From the NCBI RefSeq assembly GCF_963662255.1, contig NC_085074.1, forward strand, positions 868,001 through 932,000: a stretch of DNA of 64,000 nt, read 5' to 3'. The translations under genes and the position numbers were made by a program. Within the stretch, counting starts at the first letter, position 1; every line of letters begins with the position of its first letter. This stretch comes from Cinclus cinclus. Its lineage: Eukaryota; Chordata; Aves; Passeriformes; Cinclidae. The notes beneath the pieces were generated by a model, which ran no database searches, had not been told where the DNA came from, and saw only the letters and a program-made list of their open reading frames with translations. Positions 46,440 to 55,969 of the stretch are shown here, piece by piece.

Positions 46440-46638
46440 TTGTTTTGGCCTGCTGGATGCTGAGCTGCTGCTTCCCGCGGGGTGTCCCGGCTGTCCCCGG
46501 AGCTCAGCCAGCCCACCGCGTTATCCCTCCCCGCGCAGGAGGGGCAGGACTTCCCGCTCATCCCACCGGGAAAAGTCCGGAGCGAGCCGAGCCCGGCGGG
46601 CACAGACGGGAAGAGCCAGCACCGGCCCCGGCGCACGG
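46440..46638 (+). other. Candidate promoter and non-coding exon 1 of the Shadoo-like gene
   Basis: CpG-rich block isolated in AT-neutral DNA, ending in a strong donor CACGG|gtaaggg at 46638/46639. Splicing to the acceptor ctccgcag before 48258 would give a 5'UTR intron of 1.6 kb, matching the intron position of PRNP and SPRN genes. There is no TATA box. Inferred from composition and splice motifs only; the start is unknown. Confidence 0.5.
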
Positions 46639-47431
46639 GTAAGGGCAGCACCCTTGGATCTGCGGGGTGAAAAGAGAAGGAATTGGGTGCAGAGAAAAGT
46701 GAAAATCAAAAGGGTTTGGCACACACCTGAGCTGGAGGTTAGGGTGGGGAGAGGACCTGCGGGATGCTCCAGCGCTGGGATTTTCCCTGGCTGGTGATCC
46801 CTAAGTTTGGGGGAAATAGAGAGGAGGGAAAATAGGAAGGGAAAAATCCTTGTGTCAGGATTTTTTGTGGGATTTGCCATCTGGTTTTGTGGTGTTTCCA
46901 GCCGTGGTGTAGCTGCCAACAGCTGGAAGGGGGCACTACTCTGTGCTTTCTTTGAAATAACTCAAATAACTGGAGGAATGGGGCAGGAAAACCAGGAAAA
47001 TTCAATTAATCAAGGCTGATTTTAATTTTTGAAGTGCTGGGTTTGGAAGACGGGGATGTCAGGCCTGGCACCTTCCAGTGGGGAGGGAATTGCTGACAAA
47101 GGGATGCCACGGCCGGGGCTGCCGGCCAGTGGGGCTCTGCTTTGTCAAAGGCCTTTTGTCAACACGGCCGCTGCTGTTTTGGGGATGATTTCGGGCCTGC
47201 GATGGCTCAGCAGCTTCAGCACAATGAGTCTGTCTGCTCAGCCAGGGGCTGCGGGGGGCGGGACGGGGCCACAGTCTCATCCCGGGGCTCCGGAGCTCCG
47301 CAGCGGGCTGCGGGGAATGGAGGGTTTGGGGGAATTCGGGGAGTTGGGAGGGATTTTTGCCCCACGGTGCCCACCCTCCCTGTTTGGCAAAAGTATGGGA
47401 TGAGGCAAAAATGCACAGTAATGCATTAAAT

Positions 47432-47520
47432 CACAGAATCGTGGAGTGGGGTGGGTTGGAAGGGGCATTAAAGATCATCCAGGCCAACCCCTCGACATGG
47501 GCAGGGACACTTTCCACTGG
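47432..47520 (-). mobile_element. CR1 3' end, inverted
   Basis: 'aatcacagaatcgtggagtg' plus 'gggttggaaggggcattaaag' and 'ccaacccctcgacatgggcag': the last about 90 bp of CR1, in the putative 5'UTR intron of the Shadoo-like gene. Confidence 0.85.
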
Positions 47521-47524
47521 AATG

Positions 47525-47870
47525 TATTAACTACATATCAATATAATATATAAAAATATGTATGAATGCATAAAAATATAATCAAATAATATAATACAGA
47601 TATAATAATATATAATACACACTATTACTATATATTAATGATCTCTATTAGAAATTATTGGTTATTGGTCACATATTGTTATATATAATATGTATCTAAT
47701 ATATACATACTTATATATATGTTATGTAATTCTATGTATATATAAATAAATCATAGAGATAATGTCTAGAGACAGAGATAATATATTGAGATAAACAGAG
47801 ACAATATAGAGATAAATAGAGATAATATCTTGAGATAATGTATATATAGAGATAGTACATTGATATAAAA
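47525..47870. repeat. AT-rich simple repeat block
   Basis: ATATAAT and GAGATAATA iterations, nearly free of C, between two CR1 pieces in the same intron. Confidence 0.85.
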
Positions 47871-47949
47871 GACACTGAGGTTAGCTTGGTGCTAAGAACA
47901 CCATGTTTGGTGGTTTGGGAAGATCCCTCCCTGCACGTGCCACTCACAG

Positions 47950-48140
47950 AATCAGCGACTCACACACTCAGAACCACAGACTCACAGAATCGCACTCAGA
48001 ACCACAGAATGAAGCAGGTGGAAAAAGACCTTTGAGGTCACCAAGTCCAACCTGTGACCCAACACCACCTCGTCAACCAAACCACGGAAGAGTTGCACTG
48101 GATCCTTGCGGGTCCCTCCCAACTCCGAGGTGACTCAGCG
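47950..48140 (-). mobile_element. CR1 3' fragment, inverted
   Basis: 'cagaatgaagcaggtggaaaaagacctttgaggtcaccaag' and 'tccaacctgtgacccaacacc' are typical of reverse CR1 tails. Repeated ACTCACAGAATC / AACCACAGA words precede it. Ends about 110 bp before the Shadoo-like coding exon. Confidence 0.75.
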
Positions 48141-48267
48141 AGGTGAGATGAATCAGTGAAACCCAAACAGCCGCACAAACCAAGAACTCCGTTAAAGGCG
48201 GGCGGGCGCTGCTCGGGCCCGGGATCGCCGCTCTCAGCGCCCCTCGTTGCTCCGCAGGTGGGGCAGG

Positions 48268-48705
48268 ATGCGGCCCCTGGACCACGCCTGGTGCTGGGCG
48301 GTGATGCTGCTGCTCGCCCTCCTCAGCGACGCTGCCGGCGGCCGCCGCGGGGCCGGCGGGAGGAGCCCGGGGGCCGGGGGGCTCCGCGGGGGCTTTCGCG
48401 CCGTGTCCCGCGGCGGGGGCGCCCCGGGCCGCGGCTCCAAGGTGGCCGGAGCCATCGCGGCCGGCGCCGCCGCGGGCTACGGGATGGGGCTGCTCGGTCG
48501 CCCGCGGCCGTCCCGCCTGGGTCACGGCATCCCGGCGGCGAGGCAGCCTCCATCCACGGGTGGGTTCCACACCGGGGGCTGGCCCGAGCTGGGGGGCAAG
48601 CGGGGACCCCCCAGCAGAGCCCCCGGGGAGCGGCGTTCTGGGCTCGGGCTCGCCCTGCTCCTGGCATCGGGCGCCTGCCTCGTCAGCCACGGGCTGCAGC
48701 GCTGA
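48268..48705 (+). CDS. Shadoo-like (SPRN/prion family) GPI-type protein, 145 aa
   Basis: Intronless coding frame with ATG at 48268, ten bases after acceptor tccgcag, stop TGA at 48703-48705. Order of parts: signal peptide about 1-23 (hydrophobic AVMLLLALL); Gly/Arg-rich basic region 25-57 with RG/GGR/RGG motifs; hydrophobic Ala/Gly core 58-76 (KVAGAIAAGAAAGYGMGLL), strikingly like the PrP core KHVAGAAAAG...GGYAMG; low-complexity Pro/Gly/Ser linker 78-123; C-terminal hydrophobic segment 125-139 suited to a GPI-anchor signal. This is the Shadoo plan, without the folded PrP/doppel domain. Unlike mammalian Shadoo it has no Asn at all, hence no N-glycosylation site, and its only cysteines are in the two cleaved signals. 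It lies between RASSF2 and PRNP and converges on PRNP. Avian SPRN proper is expected at another locus, so this may be the counterpart of fish Sho2 (SPRNB). Family call firm, orthology inferred. Confidence 0.85.
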   Translation: MRPLDHAWCWAVMLLLALLSDAAGGRRGAGGRSPGAGGLRGGFRAVSRGGGAPGRGSKVAGAIAAGAAAGYGMGLLGRPRPSRLGHGIPAARQPPSTGGFHTGGWPELGGKRGPPSRAPGERRSGLGLALLLASGACLVSHGLQR

Positions 48706-49043
48706 GGGGCGCACGGGGACCCCCGGCCGGCTGCGCCCGCCGGCGTTTCTGAGAAAAATGACTTCCTGGGGGATTGGATGTTGTTTGGGGATTGGGGAGA
48801 GGCTGGGCAGCCGGCCCGGGGCTCACCGGGAGCCGCATGGATCCTGCGAACCCCACCCGGGACAGCACCTGCGCGAGCAAAGCCAGCCCTGCAAGGACCT
48901 GTGGAGATCGGCATCCGCAGCCGTGCCGGAGCCTGGATTCCCGTTGCACGGCTTCACCAAAAACCGCTCCTTTCCCCCCAGAAGAGCGCTGGGACTCGCG
49001 GGGAGGGGGGTGTGGGGCTTAGAAACGGAGCCCTCCGCCTTGC

Positions 49044-49049
49044 AATAAA
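49044..49049 (+). promoter_or_regulatory. Polyadenylation signal AATAAA, Shadoo-like gene
   Basis: TTGCAATAAAGTTTGACC at 340 bp past the stop, followed within 30 bp by T-rich sequence. Confidence 0.7.
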
Positions 49050-50194
49050 GTTTGACCTTGAGACATCCTCGGATTTTAACCAAATCCATCTTTTTTTAGC
49101 ACCGGGAGCCACACAGGGAATGGGAATTTTCAAAGGAAGCTGTGTGGGACAAACCCTGCTTGGTCCCATCTCTCTGGCTTTGATATGATCTGTCCTAGTC
49201 CTTAATAACCCAATTTTCAGCATTTCTTGCCCAAAACACACACAGCTGTTGGACTGACCCTCTCTCAGGTGCTTTTTTTTTGTCAGAGAGGAGGCAAATC
49301 CTGCATGGAAGAGATGAAAAGGAGCAGTGAGGGATGTTTTGGTCTCCAGCAGCTGTGTTTCCTTCTCTAATCCCTGTCCTGGGGGGGTTAAACCTTCTCC
49401 AAATCCAGGTTTTAGCCGCAGCAGCACAACCATTGCTGTCAGAACATAAAATAAAGAGGTGGCAGGTGGAAAATTGTTCCAAAAAAAGCTTCTGGGCAGG
49501 TGTAATCTTATTAATTGAGTGCTCAGTGAGGGTTTTTTGAGGCTGGGTGTTTGTGAGTGGGTCATCTCTCCTGGGTTTTTGGGGATATGAATGCCCTTAT
49601 CATCTGCCCAGGAAGGGAGAGGGTTGGGCTTCACCTCTAGCGAGGGTTGAAAGGAGCCCCAGGCAACAGATATTTAATTTTGGGGGGCTCTTTTACAGTA
49701 TTATTTTAAAATATTACAAAAGTCATTTGGCTTTTAAGGGATTCAGCAACTTTTTGGAGCAGGGATGACCCCAAGGCCCGCGGCCTTGTCCATATCACCA
49801 GCATCCCTGGCTAAGGAGCAGCTTTTAGGCTGTACCAGCCCATCCACACCCACAATGCACCAAGGGGTTCTTATTTCATGGGTTCGTTTGAAAACACCAA
49901 ACCAACTCGGCAGAACCTCCGGCCACAGCTCAGATTTGCATTTTTCCACCATTTATTTTGCATCGAGACCCAGGTTAAGCTTCAGTGTCTGCATCCCTCA
50001 CAAGCATTCTCTGCACCTGGCCCTGATTTGAGCTCAGAAATGCTGCAGGAATGATCCCGCACTTCCTACATCACATTCCCGAATTTTTCTTGCCTTTCCC
50101 TTCCTGTCACTGAGCAATACACATGAATGCTTCTGACGTGGGAAAGATTTCTCACACACACATGGAGAGCCAGGGCAAGGGGAAATGTTTCCCA

Positions 50195-50430
50195 CTGTTG
50201 GAAGGCAGTGTTAGATGGGATTTTGGGAAGGAATTCCTGGTTGGGAGGGTGAGGTAGTGCTGGGATGGAATTCCCGAAAAAAGATGTGGCTTCTCCTGGA
50301 TCCCTGGAGGTGTCCAAGGCCGGGTTGGATTAACCTGGAGCACCCTGGGACAGTGGGAGGTGTCCCTGCTATGGCAGGGGTGGCACTGGATGGGATTTAA
50401 GGTCCCTCCAACCCAAAAGCTCCATTCTCC
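50195..50430 (+). mobile_element. CR1 LINE 3' fragment
   Basis: 'gttagatgggattttgggaaggaattcctgg' through 'gggacagtgggaggtgtccctg' to 'aaggtccctccaacccaaa', forward CR1 tail. Confidence 0.88.
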
Positions 50431-51019
50431 CGTCGGTTTCATTTCCAGTCCCAGCTGCAGGGGAAAACAGAACAAAACAAAGAAAAAAAAAAAGAAAAAA
50501 ACACCACCAAAAAGACCCCAAGGCTGACCTCGAGCATCCCCGAATGCCGAGATCTTTCGGAATGCTCTTTTCCAGGTGAGTGGTGGAGTCAGAACCAGAT
50601 ATTTCCCAGGTCCCAAACAGTGACTGAGCGAGCCGCACAAAGCTCAGCCGGGTTATGGAGCGGGTGTTTTGGGGATATTCAGCCTCGTAAAACCAGCCCC
50701 GGGAGCTGCAGCCGGGCTCGGACGGGAGATGGAGCTGTTGGCTCGGGATCCCGACAGCGGAGCCGCCGCAGGGATAAAATCAGCCCCGGCTGAGGTCCGG
50801 ACTCCTGCTTTACATCCCAAGCCTCTAAATCAGACTATTCCTCCTCCAGCTCTCTGCAAACTGGACAGCTGTGCACCAAAATTCCTCTTTTTGCAGCTTT
50901 TTCTAGGCAGGGAAAATGTATTCAGTTGGTCTGCCTGGATGGGGGGGTGGTGCTTATTTGTGGAGATAAAGAGCTGTGTGATGAGATATTTGGAGAAGAC
51001 TCTCAAAAAAACAGGTTTT

Positions 51020-51300
51020 ATTGTATTTACACTTTGGGAGGGGGAGTATTTATACTTTGGGGGAGGTAATTATACTTGGGGGGAGGTATTTACACTTTGG
51101 GGGGTATTTACACTTTGGGGGGTATTTACATTTTGGGGTGTATTTACATTTTGCGGTATCTTTACACTTTGCGGGTTATTTACACTTTTTGGGGAATTTA
51201 CACTTTGGAGTGTATTTAAACTTTGGGGGTGTACTTACACTTTATGGTGTATTTATCCTTTGGGGAGGGTATTTACACTTTGGGCTGTATTTATTACCAT
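51020..51300 (+). repeat. GGTATTTACACTTTGGGG minisatellite
   Basis: About 14 copies of an 18-23 bp unit, TATTTACACTTTGGGG with a variable G run. Located between the two prion-family genes. Confidence 0.92.
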
Positions 51301-52269
51301 CCCGGTAAATCAGAAACTCCTCTATGTGTGGCTCCTGTACACACTCCAGGATTTGGTGTGTTTAGATAATTAATTAATTTCTCTGCTTCACCAGATCACT
51401 CCAGGGAGCCCAGAGGGGTTATTTGATCCAGCTGTCCTTAAAGGACACAAGAGTTCAGAGCGTGTCACCCCTCTTGGGTTTTCCTGGAGCCTGGAAAGTT
51501 CTGACCCTCCCTGCCGAGCAAATGGCCCCAAAAATCACTCTCAACCCCAACAATGGGTAAAAAAACCTGGGGTGCCGTGTGTGCAGGGAGGAGGAAATGT
51601 TATTTTTGAGCTTGTCTGAGTGTTGCCAATGTGTTTCTCATGACTGGGAGGGAATTGAATATGGGGTTTTGGGGTTAAAAATGAGAAATTTATAGTCCTG
51701 CTGCTGCTGAGGTCAAACTCTCCCCAGGGGAGTTCACAGTGCAAGTGCTGGGAGCCTCTTCCTGGTAATACCCACGAGTTCATCTCAGAAAATAGAGGGA
51801 TTTTTTTTCTTTGTTCCTTTTCTTCCTCCTTTTGGATGGGGTGAAGCTTTTTCCTTCCTGCTTTTAGGGGAATTTGTCCTCCTACCGCGGGGCTGCAGCT
51901 TGTCAGAGCTGGGGCTGTTAGAGGAGGAGTCCTCTGTTGTGAAATGCAAATAAATGGAAATAAATCCCATTGAGGCTGATTTGCATCGAGCCTGGGCAGC
52001 AGCTCCGGGGGGATTCTGGCCCTGGGCCCCGCTCAGGTGAGACCCCCACCTGCAGGGCTGGGACCTCACCTGGGGCATCTGGAGCTGCTGGGGCCCCTCT
52101 GGAGCCAGCCTGGGAGAGCTGGGAACGTTCCCCCGAGGAAGGGAAGGATCCAGGGAGAGCTCAGAGCTCCCTGCAGGGCCTGGAGGAGCTCCAGGAGAGC
52201 TGGAGAGGGACTGGGGACAAGAGATGGAGGGACAGGACACAGGGAATGGCTTCCACTGGGAAAGGGGAG

Positions 52270-52480
52270 ATTTAAATGGGATTTGGGATGGAATGAGTGT
52301 GGGGAAGGGCTGTGATGAAATTCCCAGAGGAGCTGCAGCTGTACCTGGATCCCTGGAAGTGTTCCAGGCCAGGTTGGAACACCTGGGACAGTGGGAGGTG
52401 TCCCTGACCATAGCAGGGGGGGCAGTGGGTGGGAATAAGGTTTTTGCAACCCAAACTACTCCAAGATCCCATGATTAAGT
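52270..52480 (+). mobile_element. CR1 LINE 3' fragment
   Basis: Forward CR1 tail ('ctggatccctggaagtgttccaggccagg' to 'caacccaaactactccaag'), 70 bp beyond the predicted PRNP 3' end. Confidence 0.88.
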
Positions 52481-52529
52481 GCCCAGGATTCCATGATTAA
52501 GTAGAGCTTGGGATGGGCTTAACACCAGT

Positions 52530-54059
52530 GAAACAGCAAATGTCAAAACCCCTTTATTAGACAGAAACTGGAATGAGACAGAAATTAGAAAACACTTGGA
52601 CTGCAGCAATGCCATTGGTGGGAGCAGGGGAGGAGAAAAGGTTAACTGGGATTGTGGGGTTTGGGCCAAACTTGGTGCTGGAAGGGAACAAAGGCTCCCT
52701 CAGGCCGGGGAGGGGGGAAAATGTGGAAAAAGCTGCTTCTGTTCTGTTCAGCAGCCGTGGGGCCGGCCGGGGGCTGGCGCATGAAGGAGGCTGCCGGGCA
52801 CCTTGGCTTGATCTGTTTTAATTTGTACCAGACGTGGAACACTTAGAAAAGGCTCAGCATGGCAAATCCCGGGCATGCACCGTGACAGGGTTTACAAAAC
52901 ATCCGCTTATCACAAAGTATGGGGCACCTCAAAGCCCTGCTTTTCCGGTGGCTATCCTGAAAGGTTAATTTTCTCTCTATTTATATATATATATATATTT
53001 ATATATAATATATCTTCACTTAGCTTACACCAATGCAAAACAAGAAAAAAAAGAAGGAAAAATATCTAATTTAGGACAGTGTTATTCAATGCCTTGCAAA
53101 AGAAACCAAAAAAAATACACAAGAGATATTAAATCGAGCTCGGTTAGACAAGCACAGTGCCACAGTTGTTACAGCTCGTCCCCAGCCCAGCATTTCACTC
53201 GTTGCTTCCACAGGGAAAAGGAATTACTCAACAAATGTGACTTTTTTTTTAAGCATTTCCCTTCCCAGGCCCGTTTTTCCTGATGCTGTTTGCTGTACCG
53301 GCATGGTTTAGCAGATTTCAGTCTCTTGCGATGTGCTTGAACCCCCTGAGAATCCTTTCTGCTGCATTTTAATGTCCTTCAGGTCCAGGTGCTGAAGTAT
53401 GAACATTACTTGTCACCTAGAGCATCCAAAATAATTTTTTCTCAGGCTGCAACACAATTTTCAGGGTGTTTGGGGCATTCAGCAGCACTTTCTGCCTCTA
53501 AAGACTGACTGGTGCTTCAGCTTCGCTGTGACAAGGAGTAAAAAACTACTTTATTTTGGTGTGTTGCTGCAGGGGGGGTTTGCAGCATGCAGGGTGGCAG
53601 CTCCTCATCTACACAGGGAAGGGAATTAATTTTTTAGGATTAAACAGTTCAAATTGCAACTGGGCAGCTTGAAAACCCCATAGCTGCCCTTCTGAAATCC
53701 CTTGAGGTGCTGGGGTGCCCCGGGGAGGGAGAGAGGGTTGTGGGGGCTGAGGGATGAGATAAAACCCTGCCTGTTAGCAAAGAGGATTTTTGGAAACGCT
53801 CCTGCAGAGATGCGAAGGAGAGCTCCCCTCTGCCTGGTCCCTCTCGGGGTGGCCCCGAGGAGGAGGTGAAGGCCGCGGTTTTGGGCTCCAGTACCGTCCC
53901 GGGGACACGTTTGGGGCAGAAAAGGAAATTTTCATCCCGTCGCCTGAACCGGGTACTCCAGGGAGCGCCTCAGGCACTCCTCACCAAAACCAACCGCAAG
54001 CGAGAGCGGGGCAGGGACCCCTCGGGGACATGGTTGACACCTGGAAGCCGCGGGGCACT
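52530..54059 (-). other. PRNP: PRNP 3' untranslated region
   Basis: About 1.5 kb of moderately AT-rich sequence with no repeat apart from a TA run at 52982-53010. A long 3'UTR in the terminal exon is usual for PRNP. Boundary inferred from the poly(A) signal. Confidence 0.65.
52553..52558 (-). promoter_or_regulatory. PRNP: Polyadenylation signal AATAAA (- strand), PRNP
   Basis: TTTATT on the + strand gives AATAAA on the PRNP strand, 1.5 kb past the stop. It is followed by TGTTT/TGGTGTT sequence suitable as a downstream element. Confidence 0.65.
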
Positions 54060-54845
54060 CTAGTGCAGGGCGAAGAGGAGGAGGAGCAGCAGGGCGGCCA
54101 GCGAGGCGTCGGCGAGGTGCGGCCGCATGCCCGAGGCCAGGCGGTACTCCTGGTACTGCTGGATGCACATCTCACGGATCACCTTGGTCACCACGCGCGC
54201 CTCCAGCTCCGCCTCCGTCTGGTTGGCGGCCGTGCCGGCGTCCGAGGCGTTCTTCTTGGCGGCGGGGCCGATGTTGTGCTCGGTGACGGTGATGTTGAAG
54301 CAGTCGGCCACGAAAACGTCCTGCGGCACGGGGCCGCGCTGGTCACGGTAGTCGCGGTAGTAGACCTGGTTGGGATAGCGCGCGGCGTTCTCGTTCCACC
54401 AGCGGTACTCGTCAGGGCTGTCGAAGCGATAGTGCATCCCCGACATCACCCTGCCCATGGCGTAGCCCCCCAAGCCCCCCACCACGGCGCCTGCCGCCGC
54501 CGCCCCCGCCACGTGCTTGAAGCTGGGCTTGGGCTTGGGCGCCTTCCACGGCTTCTGGTGGTAACTTCCTCCGCTGGACGGGTTGTAGCCCTGTCCCCAG
54601 CCCGGGTAGCCGGGGTTGTGGGGGTATCCGGGATTGTGGGGGTAGCCGGGGTTGTGGGGGTAGCTTGGATTGTGGGGGTAGCCAGGGTTTTGGGGGTAGC
54701 CGGGCTGGCGGGGGTAGCTGGGCTGGCGGTGGCTCCCCGTGCCCCAGCCGGGTTTGCCTTTGCCCTTCTTGGCCGAGGCGAGGTCGGTGCAGACGCCGAG
54801 GAGCAGCAGCAGCAGCAGGCAGCGGGTGCCGAGGAGCCTGGCCAT
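54060..54845 (-). CDS. PRNP: PRNP, major prion protein (PrP), 261 aa
   Basis: GPI-anchored neuronal surface glycoprotein, wholly encoded in one exon. Start ATG is complement of 54843-54845, two bases after a CCCACAG acceptor; a longer in-frame upstream ATG (54894-54896) lies in the intron and is rejected. Parts: signal peptide 1-25; basic KKGKGKPGWG 26-35; Pro/Tyr hexapeptide repeats about 42-85 (PSYPRQ, PGYPQN, PGYPHN, PSYPHN, two PGYPHN, PGYPGWGQ), the avian substitute for mammalian octarepeats; hydrophobic core 110-131 (KHVAGAAAAG...GGYAMG); folded domain about 132-238 with the disulfide pair C182/C227; sequons N184 (NIT), N199 (NAS), N208 (NQT); GPI signal with a Leu-rich tail 249-260. 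It has fewer hexarepeats than I recall for chicken PrP, and the YYRDYRDQRGPVPQ loop seems a few residues longer. Intact, no frameshift. Confidence 0.98.
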   Translation of the reverse strand: MARLLGTRCLLLLLLLGVCTDLASAKKGKGKPGWGTGSHRQPSYPRQPGYPQNPGYPHNPSYPHNPGYPHNPGYPHNPGYPGWGQGYNPSSGGSYHQKPWKAPKPKPSFKHVAGAAAAGAVVGGLGGYAMGRVMSGMHYRFDSPDEYRWWNENAARYPNQVYYRDYRDQRGPVPQDVFVADCFNITVTEHNIGPAAKKNASDAGTAANQTEAELEARVVTKVIREMCIQQYQEYRLASGMRPHLADASLAALLLLLLFALH

Positions 54846-54984
54846 GGCTGTGGGGACAAGGACAGCGTCAGGGAACGGCCACACCCCTGGGATCAACCCT
54901 CCCTCACTTGTGGGTCACGGAAAACACGGCTGGGCCCCTTAAATCCAGCTGCAGAATGAACAGCACAGAACTAAATGTGTATTT

Positions 54985-55260
54985 ATCCTTCCTTCCATAA
55001 AAACCCTTTACTTCTAGATAAATGTAAAATATTTTATATCTATATATATGTGTGTGCATATATATGTGCGTATAATAGGCATAGCTATATATGTGTATCA
55101 AAGTATTTATATGTATGTATTATAGATGTATATATGTATTTTATTTGTAGTTATATATTTTAATATATATGTATTTATATAGATACATATAGAAATATAT
55201 TAAAAATTTATACATTTATTTAGTGTGTGTGTGTGTGTACTTATTTCTTTTAACATATGT
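54985..55260. repeat. AT-rich block with (GT)9
   Basis: TATATGTATGT-type iterations followed by a GT dinucleotide run at 55222-55238. Confidence 0.88.
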
Positions 55261-55969
55261 ATTTATACATATCTCCCAACAGGACCCCCACTGCTGGAAA
55301 AGGCAGATTTAAGTGGCGAAAGAAAAGCTTTTGGGAGAAAATGCTTCACCCGATTTTGAGGTAAAACTCCGCTTATCTTATCAAACCTGCCCCGGCCAGT
55401 CCGAGGGCAGCAATGAGATTCCTGCTGTGCCAGGATCGGCGCCATGAATGGATCCAGCCCGACCCCAAAGCTTTGGAGCGCTCGGTGCTGCCGGGAGGGC
55501 AACGCCCAGCCTGGCCCCGGGGGGTTTCTTTTCCCAAATTCAGCGCGTTTTACCCCAAATTCCTGTTAATGGGAGCTAGGCCTTAGCTGAAAACCGGAAT
55601 TTTTGGAATTCAGTGTTTGCCAACATCCATTGTCTCAGAACACGCACTGACTCAGCGTTTGCTGCTGACATTCCGGGCATCTCCCACACTAGCCGGGGGC
55701 TGGCAAGGCTGAAACCCCCGTGGCTACCGAGCCATTCCCGCCCCGGGTGCATAATCCGGCCGAGACAATCCACACCAGAGCGGCAAATCCTTGGGAAAAA
55801 CCCCGGGGAAACACCTCCCAAGCTGCAAAACTCCTCCGGATGCCTCCTCGCAATGCCAAGGGCACCGAATCGCTGCTCACCTGTGTTGAATGTGCGAGTG
55901 CAGCGATGGAAAAGGTTTTTTTCCATCTTGCCCATTTTGTTCCCCCAAAATCGCCCCTTGCCTGCTGGG

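Larger units (their letters stand above)
48258..49070 (+). other. Exon 2 of the Shadoo-like gene (UTR + CDS + 3'UTR)
   Basis: Acceptor AG at 48256-48257; short 5' leader, coding frame, then about 365 bp of 3'UTR to AATAAA at 49044-49049. The whole exon is GC-rich. Complete splice, start, stop and poly(A) features argue against a pseudogene. Confidence 0.7.
49071..52530. other. Intergenic interval between the convergent prion-family genes
   Basis: About 3.5 kb. It holds two forward CR1 tails, an 18-20 bp minisatellite and poly-A rich sequence near 50475-50510. No doppel-like (PRND) reading frame with paired cysteines and a GPI signal is seen on either strand. Confidence 0.65.

Noticed and set aside
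48073..48714. 213-codon frame antisense to the Shadoo-like gene
   Set aside because: Compositional shadow. The sense frame has the signal peptide, core, GPI tail, splice acceptor and poly(A) signal.
49071..52530. Possible PRND (doppel) gene between PRNP and RASSF2
   Set aside because: Searched by eye for a 150-200 codon frame with signal peptide, two Cys pairs and GPI tail on both strands; none found. A degraded remnant cannot be excluded without a profile search.
54846..54896. In-frame ATG upstream of PRNP giving a 278-aa form
   Set aside because: The extension crosses a clear splice acceptor (CCCCACAG) and precedes the conserved MARLL start with a non-signal sequence.
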